Origin: an uncultured Clostridiaceae bacterium
GTDB lineage: Bacteria; Bacillota; Clostridia; Lachnospirales; Lachnospiraceae
Assembly: GCA_946185495.1 (NCBI GenBank)
Contig: CAMHJT010000004.1
Location: 1 to 42,747, forward strand
DNA length: 42,747 nucleotides
Direction of reading: 5' to 3'
Position numbers and translations under genes: made by a program. Under the pieces are notes generated by a model, which was given only the letters and a program-made list of their open reading frames with translations, did not search any database and had not been told where the DNA came from. Shown piece by piece: positions 35,606-42,747 of this stretch (the stretch's first letter is position 1; each line of letters opens with the position of its first letter).

Positions 35606-35689
35606 TCAGAGTGTTGGCATATGGCTGAAAGCACAAAGCACCGGATCGGTCAGCACCAATACCAAAAGTCCTGCCAATAGCTTTTTCAT
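35606..35689 (-). CDS. Small signal-peptide-like ORF (27 aa)
   Basis: MKKLLAGLLVLVLTDPVLCAFSHMPTL*, preceded by a purine-rich stretch and followed by a strong hairpin. Confidence 0.35.
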   Translation of the reverse strand: MKKLLAGLLVLVLTDPVLCAFSHMPTL

Positions 35690-35902
35690 ATTTTTTTCCG
35701 GAAAGCAGTTCCTTTTCCAGCCTTGCTGTGTTTCCGCTCTTATTGGAACCTCCAATGATGATCGGGCGGTCATAACCCTGTTTCAAAAAATGTATTCGTC
35801 AGATTGAAGTTACTGCGAATTTTCTGACAAATAATGCGGTCGAATATATCCCTGTGGGAAGAATGAGTAATATATCTGTTATTTTCGTAAAGCTTTTTAT
35901 AC

Positions 35903-37411
35903 TCATATTTCTCTCGTTTTTGCGCCCATTGACTTCAATTCCTTCTTACGTTCATACATCATATGATCTGCCCTCGCAAACACATCGTGTAACTGTTGAT
36001 CACCCGGCTGTAACACCGAAGAACCAATCGAAACAACAACACCGTTTTCTTTGATATTCGCCTCAACCTTTTCGTTCAGTTCGCCAAGCACCTCATCCAT
36101 TGTATCATAACCTTTCTCCTGAAGAATGACCACAAACTCATCACCGCCAACTCTGAATACCGCACCGTGTATAAAGTAATTGCAGATCATGGTGCTGGCT
36201 TCTTTAATAAGTTGATCACCTGCCGCATGGCCCTGTGTATCATTGATATATTTTAAACCGTTAATATCGCACACCACAACAGCCAGCTTCTGAATTTCAC
36301 GATTTTGAATTTCCTGATTTAAAGCATTTTCGAACTCAGAGTACGCATGTTTGTTTCTTACCCCTGTCATAGAATCCGTGCTTGCCATATTCTGAAAAGC
36401 CTTGCTGGCTTCTTTCTCTGCATCAAGTTCATATTTTGATAATGCTCTTAGCTCCTGCAAAAGAACAGCAGAAAAAAACAACACAGCCAAAAGTGTAAAC
36501 GCAATCTGATTCCGGTTGGTTGAGAGATTTTTCTCGCTGATGTCGCGGATTTGATCAAGAATAACGCTCTCATGAATCAATACGGCAAGCTCCCAGCCCG
36601 TACCCCAAATAGGAACGTAACACAATGTTTCTTTGACGTCTCCGGAAGAAAACGTCATACTTCCCCTTGTATCTTCAGCAAAACGATTGAAATTCTCTTT
36701 CCAGACATCTTCGGAAACAAATTCCTTTGTTGCTTCAAAGATATTCTGATCTGAAATTATCGGTCCAAGCTCCGTTCCGGACAGATTGCTTCCGTTTTTT
36801 GAATACAATGCAAAATATGTTCTTCCCTGGTCATCAACCGCCAGCAGGTCAATGATTTCCTTAATGTCTATCTGAACGAAGCACGCTTTAAAGGGCTTAC
36901 TCATGATTGTAAGGTCCGGAGTCGGGATTGCGAGACACAGCTGTTTGGAAGAGCCGTACAGGGATACCGTACTTATAATTCGGTCATCCATTTTTTCTTC
37001 TGATAAGAACTCGTGTCTGCTTTTACCGGTATATGTCGTATACTGTGTGTATACAACGTCATCCTGATCTACCAGTGCAAAACGGTTCAGGGACAACAGG
37101 TTTTTTATTTTACCGAGGGTTTCTCGTAATTCTTCCTGTGATTCGATTTTTTCATCCTTGATAAAGACCAACGCCTTCTCCATCTGGTTGAATTCGTTAT
37201 CGATTTGATTGGAAACTGTCTGAGCACGCCGGTCTGCCATCGTGTCAAGATAAAAACGGCTCACTGCAGAAACTGCTTCGTCCGTTTCAAGACGTGTCTG
37301 ATTTGACGACCAGATAGAATTAACAGTTACCATGGCTATGACTAATAAACTGCCAATGACGGCCGTCAGCAAAAAAGTTCTATTCGTAATTCGTTTCTTT
37401 TTTTTCATCAA
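35903..37411 (-). CDS. Membrane-bound diguanylate cyclase (extracellular sensor + GGDEF)
   Basis: Two TM segments around a large extracellular domain; NMASTDSMTGVRNKHAY...GGDEFVVIL...VVSIGSSV. Confidence 0.92.
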   Translation of the reverse strand: MMKKKKRITNRTFLLTAVIGSLLVIAMVTVNSIWSSNQTRLETDEAVSAVSRFYLDTMADRRAQTVSNQIDNEFNQMEKALVFIKDEKIESQEELRETLGKIKNLLSLNRFALVDQDDVVYTQYTTYTGKSRHEFLSEEKMDDRIISTVSLYGSSKQLCLAIPTPDLTIMSKPFKACFVQIDIKEIIDLLAVDDQGRTYFALYSKNGSNLSGTELGPIISDQNIFEATKEFVSEDVWKENFNRFAEDTRGSMTFSSGDVKETLCYVPIWGTGWELAVLIHESVILDQIRDISEKNLSTNRNQIAFTLLAVLFFSAVLLQELRALSKYELDAEKEASKAFQNMASTDSMTGVRNKHAYSEFENALNQEIQNREIQKLAVVVCDINGLKYINDTQGHAAGDQLIKEASTMICNYFIHGAVFRVGGDEFVVILQEKGYDTMDEVLGELNEKVEANIKENGVVVSIGSSVLQPGDQQLHDVFARADHMMYERKKELKSMGAKTREI

Positions 37412-38535
37412 ATATCACCATACAATAGTTCGAGCATAAGTGCCGCGTCTTTTTGATAGATCACGGTAGTAATTTCATTAGTTTTCTCAGGGAACAACTC
37501 TCCCGGCATATTTCCATCAGCAATTTTCACTGCTACCTGAAGCGTATCAAAGCCGATCGAGTAGCAATCCTGAACCCCGAGACAATAGATCACACCTTCA
37601 TCCAGATAGCGCAATGCCTCCCGATCATGATCCATGCCCACAATAACAGCACTGCTGCCTGTCTCTTTGACTGCTCTGGCTGCACCTACGGGATTACTCA
37701 TATTACAACAGATAATGCCATCAAGTTCCGGATTGTCTTTCAGGATTTTCAGCGTCAGCTCATATGCCTGATCAACGGAATCCATATCATATTCCGTGGC
37801 TACGATCTTCATGTCACTATACTTTGCAATCGTGTCCCTGGCTCCCTCTGCCCGATCTTCATGACAAGGAGCACCTTTGCTTCCCACAAGTATCGCAACC
37901 TTCCCCTTGTACCCCAGCTTTTCACAAAGGGCTTCCGTTAAGCCTGCGCCGTCCTCATAATTATGCGTATTGCCGACATATGCTATCCTTTTACATCCCT
38001 CGGCCGCATCCGAACTGGAAAAAGTCATGACTTTTGTACCTGCGTCTGCCATCCCGTCAATGACGGGAGATATAACCGATTCGTCTGCAACATCGACGCC
38101 GATCACATCATAATTCTCATGTTCTGCCTGAAGAAGCCATTTTGTCTGATCGTCGGCAGAGGCTCTTTCCGGTGCCATATACTCATAAGTAACAGTAATC
38201 CCCTTATCCAGAAACTGTCTCTGAGCTTCTTCCATTCCTAGTGCTACGGCATCCCACCACGGATGCACAGTTTTATATGTAAAATAAAAACTATAATGAT
38301 CCTTCTGAGGGATATACGAATCCAACTCATGATCAAAATCTACTACGCTACTTACAGGCTCTACTTCTTTTGGTGTGTCTTCTTTGGAAGGAATATCAGC
38401 TGTATCAGTTGAATCATCTGGAGACGCAGTCTCACCCGTTCCCACCGTTTGAGAGGCGGATGAGCAAGCCGCCAAGACAAGAACCAGCATCAATACCAGA
38501 ATTACTAAATGTAACTTTCGAAATACTTTTTGCAT
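37408..38535 (-). CDS. Sugar-type periplasmic-binding lipoprotein (RbsB-like)
   Basis: LVLMLVLVLAAC lipobox; HPWWDAVALGMEEAQRQFLDKGITVTYEY...; ATGA overlap with the GGDEF gene. Confidence 0.9.
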   Translation of the reverse strand: MQKVFRKLHLVILVLMLVLVLAACSSASQTVGTGETASPDDSTDTADIPSKEDTPKEVEPVSSVVDFDHELDSYIPQKDHYSFYFTYKTVHPWWDAVALGMEEAQRQFLDKGITVTYEYMAPERASADDQTKWLLQAEHENYDVIGVDVADESVISPVIDGMADAGTKVMTFSSSDAAEGCKRIAYVGNTHNYEDGAGLTEALCEKLGYKGKVAILVGSKGAPCHEDRAEGARDTIAKYSDMKIVATEYDMDSVDQAYELTLKILKDNPELDGIICCNMSNPVGAARAVKETGSSAVIVGMDHDREALRYLDEGVIYCLGVQDCYSIGFDTLQVAVKIADGNMPGELFPEKTNEITTVIYQKDAALMLELLYGDI

Positions 38536-38615
38536 TTAAGTTACCTCTTTTTCAATACGTCACAGCAGAAACCGTCAGTTCTTTAGAATAACTCAAAGCA
38601 ATACTCGCTTTTTGC

Positions 38616-38824
38616 CTATTGCCTTCTCTTATATGTAAGCTCCACATCGCAGCCAATCCTATCCATTATCTTCACAAAGGCTTTATTGAAGATCTGTCAC
38701 GTCCCTTGTCAATGCGATTCACACAGGAAAAGGAAATGCCGAGCTTATCAGCGACTTCTGTCTGGGTCAGACCGCTCTCTATCAGTTGTGTTTTAAGATC
38801 CAGTTCAACAATGTTATGCAGCAA
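38616..38824 (-). pseudogene. XRE-family HTH gene with a one-base frameshift
   Basis: Minus strand TTG start: LHNIVELDLKTQLIESGLTQTEVADKLGISFSCVNRIDKGRDR then, after a -1 shift near 38694, IFNKAFVKIMDRIGCDVELTYKRRQ*. Adding one G in GACAG(G)ATC restores the full frame. Confidence 0.75.
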
Positions 38825-38903
38825 TTTGATTACCTTGCTCAGAAGTCAACCTATGACCAGATAATTATAGCACGATCCTTCTGATTTTTCCATCCCAAAA
38901 ATG

Positions 38904-38930
38904 TAAAAAAAGCGCTCCCGAAGGAGCGCC
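38904..38930 (-). terminator. Rho-independent terminator (UUCG loop)
   Basis: Minus strand GCGCTCC-TTCG-GGAGCGC followed by TTTTTTT. Confidence 0.85.
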
Positions 38931-39089
38931 TGCGCAATGGTCGTCTGATTACTTCTGAGCCCCGGTCTCAAGACCGCATTTGAAGAGAAATGTCATCCTC
39001 CCTGTTCCCATCCGTCCTATCCAAACAGTCTGAGTGCGGATGAACTGCTTTCTCACTCCTGTCACCAAAAAAACACTCAACCCATGCTT

Positions 39090-40049
39090 CTACAGATCGA
39101 ATATACTCATCTGCGGATACTTCTCCGGCAGTTCCTGCATAAACCGGAAACACGCATCCGGAGTTGACAGGATTCCATTGTCCTTGCAGATCCTCCGGAC
39201 CAGCCCCATCAATTCTTTTGCATTCGGGCTTGGCAGTTCATAAGCATTCCCATATCGTTTGATGTACCGTTCTTTCATGCCCGGAAAATGCCTATCAAGT
39301 GCGGCGTAATAATATTCCCGGTCACCTTCCCTAAGCGTCAGACCCATGCCAAAATCGATCACACCCTTCACCCCGGCTCTGACACACTCATTCAATATCG
39401 CCTTGATGTTATCCTCCGTATCATTGATAAAAGGAAGGATCGGCGTAAGCCAGACGATCGTAGGAATGCCCTTCTCACGCATTTCTTCCAGCACTTCGAT
39501 CCGGCGCTTTGTATTGCAGACATTCGGCTCCAATATCCGGCACAGGTCATCATCGTAGGTTGTAAGTGTCATCTGCACCACACATTTTGCAGACCTGTGA
39601 ATCTCTGACAGCAGATCGATATCCCGAAGAATACGATCCGATTTTGTCTGAATCACGACCCCGAACCCATTTTTCAGAATGATCTCCAGGCATCGTCTTG
39701 TCAGCCGCAATTCTTCTTCACAATGCATATACGGATCCGACATCGCTCCTGTCCCGATCATACACTTTTTTCTTTTCGACTTCAATGCCTTCTCCAGAAG
39801 CTCCGGTCCATTCCGCTTTACCTCAATATCTTCAAAAGGATGCGTGAACTGATAGCACCTGCTCCTGCTGTCACAGTATATGCAGCCATGCGTACAGCCA
39901 CGGTAAATATTCATTCCAAGGTATCCGCCGCTGCGGTTCAGAATCCCTTTCGCATCAACGAAATGCATTTTACCATCCTCCAGGTGGATCTTATCCCCGT
40001 CCTTCACCACAACATCAATCTTCGACGATTCAGGTTCTGCAATCCACAT
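39090..40049 (-). CDS. SplB-like radical SAM protein
   Basis: MNIYRGCTHGCIYCDSRS (CxxxCxxC), MIGTGAMSDPYMHCEE, VVIQTKSDRILRDIDLL. Confidence 0.9.
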   Translation of the reverse strand: MWIAEPESSKIDVVVKDGDKIHLEDGKMHFVDAKGILNRSGGYLGMNIYRGCTHGCIYCDSRSRCYQFTHPFEDIEVKRNGPELLEKALKSKRKKCMIGTGAMSDPYMHCEEELRLTRRCLEIILKNGFGVVIQTKSDRILRDIDLLSEIHRSAKCVVQMTLTTYDDDLCRILEPNVCNTKRRIEVLEEMREKGIPTIVWLTPILPFINDTEDNIKAILNECVRAGVKGVIDFGMGLTLREGDREYYYAALDRHFPGMKERYIKRYGNAYELPSPNAKELMGLVRRICKDNGILSTPDACFRFMQELPEKYPQMSIFDL

Positions 40050-40065
40050 TTTTTATTGCCTTTCG

Positions 40066-41382
40066 CTAATAACCAAGCAGCCAATCCATCACATTGACCG
40101 ACTTGATTCCGTCAAATTCTTTCTCCAATCCTGTGTCGAGTGACAGGATCATCTTTTCATAATTGTCTCTGATCTTTTGCAAAGGCGCGAGCTCGCGCGT
40201 CCGAACGGCTTCGCTGTTCATGGATTCTGTAACCTGAAAATATATCTTTTCGTTGGCGTTTGAAGCGATAAAATCTATTTCGGAATCGCCGAGCTTGCCG
40301 ATCGCAACATCGAATCCGCGGCGCAGCAACTCAAAGTAAACAACGTTTTCCAAGATGTGTCCGCTGTCCCGATTGCGGAAGCCGAGCAGATAATTTCTAA
40401 GCCCAATATCAACGATATAATACTTGCCAAGCGTGCGCAGATAGTCCTTGCCTTTGATGTCAAAGCGTTTGATCTCATAGAAAAAATATGCTTCAAGCAG
40501 CGCGTTGACATAAGACTGAACGGTGTGCGCGCTGGGTCTATTCTTCCTTCCGTCATCAAGCAAGCCCTCGTTGACAAGCGTATTTCCGATGGACGATACG
40601 GAGATGGAGCTTCCGATATTGTCCGCTAAAAACAGAATGATCTTGCGCAGAAGTACGGCGTCGGTTATCTGACGTCTGCCTCTGCGCTTTTCTCTTTCGA
40701 GAATGTCGCGCACGATAACAGTTGAGTAAATGCCGTCAAGAAGCATGAACGCCTTCTCCTGATCCAGGCCGACATCTGCAATGCCCGGCATACCGCCAAA
40801 GCGCAGATACGCCTCAAACAGTTCTTTCAGGTCGTAGCTTTCGCCCTGTGTATCATAAGCGCGTCTGCGTGTTCCGCCAAGCGCGCTTGTGCTCTCGTGT
40901 ATTTCAAAACCGTAAAAAGCAATGAACTCCGCAAAGGAGAGCGGCAGCATTTTAATCTCAACGCTTCTGCCGGAAAGATAGGTGGAATATTCAGAGGAAA
41001 GCAGAAACGCGTTGGAGCCGGTGATATAAATATCGCAGTCGATATCTACGCGCAGCGCGTTGACAGCTTCTTCCCAAGCCTCGACGCGCTGAATCTCGTC
41101 AAAGAAAAGATACATTCTTTTTTCGAGCCGTAATCTTGATCTGATATACTCGTAAATCCCGTTTGACGTCATATCCTTGAAATCATAGGATTCAAAATTC
41201 ATCTCAATAATTTGTTCGGAAGCAACGCCGTTTTCAAGCAGATGAGCCGCCATCAGCTTCATCAAACTCGACTTTCCGCAACGCCGGATTCCTGTGATAA
41301 CCTTAACGGGCTCGGTGTCCTGAAAAGCAATCAGCATATTCAAATAAAGGTCGCGCTTTTTCAATTCTTTTGTCGGTATCAT
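40066..41382 (-). CDS. AAA ATPase with DUF4143 domain
   Basis: VITGIRRCGKSSLMKLMAAHLL, YLFFDEIQRVEAWEEAVNAL, ITGSNAFLLSSEYSTYLSGRSVEIKMLPLSFAEF. Start trimmed from 41409 to the ATG after an AAAGGAGG RBS. Confidence 0.92.
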   Translation of the reverse strand: MIPTKELKKRDLYLNMLIAFQDTEPVKVITGIRRCGKSSLMKLMAAHLLENGVASEQIIEMNFESYDFKDMTSNGIYEYIRSRLRLEKRMYLFFDEIQRVEAWEEAVNALRVDIDCDIYITGSNAFLLSSEYSTYLSGRSVEIKMLPLSFAEFIAFYGFEIHESTSALGGTRRRAYDTQGESYDLKELFEAYLRFGGMPGIADVGLDQEKAFMLLDGIYSTVIVRDILEREKRRGRRQITDAVLLRKIILFLADNIGSSISVSSIGNTLVNEGLLDDGRKNRPSAHTVQSYVNALLEAYFFYEIKRFDIKGKDYLRTLGKYYIVDIGLRNYLLGFRNRDSGHILENVVYFELLRRGFDVAIGKLGDSEIDFIASNANEKIYFQVTESMNSEAVRTRELAPLQKIRDNYEKMILSLDTGLEKEFDGIKSVNVMDWLLGY

Positions 41383-41475
41383 ACGCTCAACCTCCTTTGA
41401 AATTATCATAGCATAAAAATCATTATACGTAAAGTATTTGCAGCGAATTGCAAAAATATTGATTTCCAGCAGAAT

Positions 41476-41558
41476 TTGTCAGACTAAAATCCACCCTGTC
41501 AGTTTGCCAGAGTAAATTCCACTGTTAGTATGAAGAGGGGTGGATTTTACTTTGGCAA
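41476..41558. mobile_element. IS21-like terminal repeat remnant (no transposase)
   Basis: ttgtcagactaaaatccaccctg / ttgccagagtaaattccactg direct repeats and inverted gtggattttactttggcaa. Confidence 0.55.
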
Positions 41559-41622
41559 TTAAGAATTTTTACAAAAGCGCAGAAAACGAATAAAAAATGC
41601 TGGATTTTTCAGTAGAATTGTG

Positions 41623-41790
41623 TATAATATAGATAGAGGAACATGAGTCCTCTCAAATGAGAAGTTCTTTCGCACTTGCATAAGTGTTTTTTGGTCGACG
41701 AGGCCACATAAGAAAGGATAATTTGACCGACGAGGTCACTCTGGTTAGCCAGAGTAGGGTATGGTTAGCGCCGTACCCTTATTTTTTACC
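41623..41790 (+). ncRNA. Structured leader RNA upstream of the PemK-like gene (promoter -10, serial hairpins, two terminator-like stems)
   Basis: TATAAT at 41623..41628; hairpins AGAGGA/TCCTCT, CACTT-gcat-AAGTG-TTTTTT, TGGTC-GACGA-GGCCA, TGACC-GACGA-GGTCA, ACTCTGG-TTAG-CCAGAGT, GGGTATGG-ttagcg-CCGTACCC-TTATTTTTT. Confidence 0.78.
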
Positions 41791-41815
41791 TACTACACTA
41801 AGGAGACATCCTATA

Positions 41816-42487
41816 TTGAAAGAGTATCTTAAGGCACAAAGCAAAACAAATGAGATTATCGTCGGAAATACGATCAGTTCCGATGAACTTGATCGTTTTT
41901 CAAAGTCAGACTTCCGTTGGGCTGATAACAGAAAGAAATCCTTCCGACAAAGGTCTGTAAAAAAGGGAGAAATCTACCAGTTTGAGTTCGGCAAGAATTA
42001 TATCCCAGAGATGTCATATGAACATCGCGGCCTTGTGATTGGTGTCAAACAAAAGCTTCTTTATGTGCTTCCTATCTTTTCCTATGATCCGGCAAAGCAT
42101 ACAGATGTTTATCATCCAGTTGACTTTCCTGCATCCAAAAGCGATATGTTTCTTTTGAAAAGCAGTGAGTTTTCTTTCATTTCACATGATTCTGTGTTAA
42201 AACTTAACGATATCAGAACTGTAAGTATCAATAGAATCCTCTATCAACAGAGTGGCAGGATTGATCCTTCTTCAACTACATACAAAGAAATCGAAACACT
42301 GGTCTTGCGTAAGTACTTTCCAAGTTTTCTGCGTAATTATGAGCAGAATAATAAAACCATAGAATCTCAATATGAGCAGATTGGCACACTTACAGAAGAA
42401 AAAACAGCCTTAGAAGCTGAAAATAATCAGCTCAAAGCAGAAATCGAGTCCTTACGGAATCAACTTAATGCAAACACAAATAATTGA
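41816..42487 (+). CDS. PemK/MazF-like toxin-fold protein with C-terminal coiled coil
   Basis: TTG start after AAGGAGA; SVKKGEIYQFEFGKNYIPEMSYEHRGLVIGVKQKLLYVLPIFSYDP...; C-term coiled coil EQIGTLTEEKTALEAENNQLKAEIESLRNQL. Confidence 0.75.
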   Translation: MKEYLKAQSKTNEIIVGNTISSDELDRFSKSDFRWADNRKKSFRQRSVKKGEIYQFEFGKNYIPEMSYEHRGLVIGVKQKLLYVLPIFSYDPAKHTDVYHPVDFPASKSDMFLLKSSEFSFISHDSVLKLNDIRTVSINRILYQQSGRIDPSSTTYKEIETLVLRKYFPSFLRNYEQNNKTIESQYEQIGTLTEEKTALEAENNQLKAEIESLRNQLNANTNN

Positions 42488-42491
42488 AATC

Positions 42492-42527
42492 AAAGGTACT
42501 TCTAATCACGGGAGTACCTTTTTTTCA
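42492..42527 (+). terminator. Rho-independent terminator after the PemK-like gene
   Basis: aaggtacttctaatcacgggagtacctttttttc. Confidence 0.85.
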
Positions 42528-42636
42528 ATCTTTTTTATAAAACATGGTCTCATAACTAGGTCCCTGGTACCGGGTACCGTTAATTTCTCACTGATGCTCA
42601 TGCCAGTCCAGGCACTAAACACCCGCAAAAACGAAT

Positions 42637-42747
42637 TCAGTTCCTGATATCCAAGCAGGAATCCCATAACTCTTCCAATGTCATTTCAGACACCGCTGGC
42701 GTACGGAAACCATCGAAAGGGATCGGCTGTTTCTGAACAGGCTGGGT
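42637..42747 (-). CDS. C-terminal end of an unidentified CDS cut by the window edge
   Basis: Minus frame TQPVQKQPIPFDGFRTPAVSEMTLEELWDSCLDIRN*; no family recognised. Confidence 0.3.
   Translation of the reverse strand, partial: TQPVQKQPIPFDGFRTPAVSEMTLEELWDSCLDIRN

Noticed and set aside
41684-41815. N-terminal extension of the PemK-like ORF from ATG 41684
   Set aside because: This stretch folds into serial hairpins with a terminator, and a good RBS precedes TTG at 41816; the upstream ATG frame is probably not translated.
42560-42585. ggtccctggtaccgggtacc palindromic motif
   Set aside because: Too short and isolated to assign a function; could be chance.

Overview
This is a 42.7 kb window of a Gram-positive, Lachnospiraceae/Clostridia-like chromosome; the taxonomic guess rests on gene order and protein style only. 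Most genes are on the minus strand. From left to right it holds: guaA (GTG start, missed by the ORF track); ctpA-like S41 protease; a pcsB/envC-like M23 hydrolase with ftsX and ftsE; a CdaR/PucR-type regulator; an msmK/ugpC ATPase; a WecG/TagA-like protein; a LytR_C protein; and a FecBCD/BtuFCD-type importer. Next come a two-domain surface protein, a lipoprotein-form CbiK cobaltochelatase behind a cobalamin riboswitch with its own promoter and terminator, and a set of cobalamin genes with several fusions (two-domain CobU, CbiA-CobT, CbiT, CbiJ-CbiE, CbiH, CbiG). The cobalamin set is interrupted by a LytTR/DUF3021/hydrolase cassette that has its own LytTR-type promoter. Further right are a D,D-carboxypeptidase, XRE regulators, a BceAB-RS-like module, a substrate-binding lipoprotein/diguanylate cyclase pair, a one-base-frameshifted HTH gene, a SplB-like radical SAM protein, a DUF4143 ATPase, an IS21-like end remnant, and a PemK-like gene behind a multi-hairpin RNA leader. 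The best candidates for follow-up are (1) a dispersed family of multi-hairpin intergenic repeats with at least five related copies, (2) the autoregulated LytTR cassette inside the cobalamin operon, (3) the riboswitch/lipoprotein-CbiK/surface protein/importer locus, and (4) the PemK leader RNA. All calls were made by eye; no searches were run.
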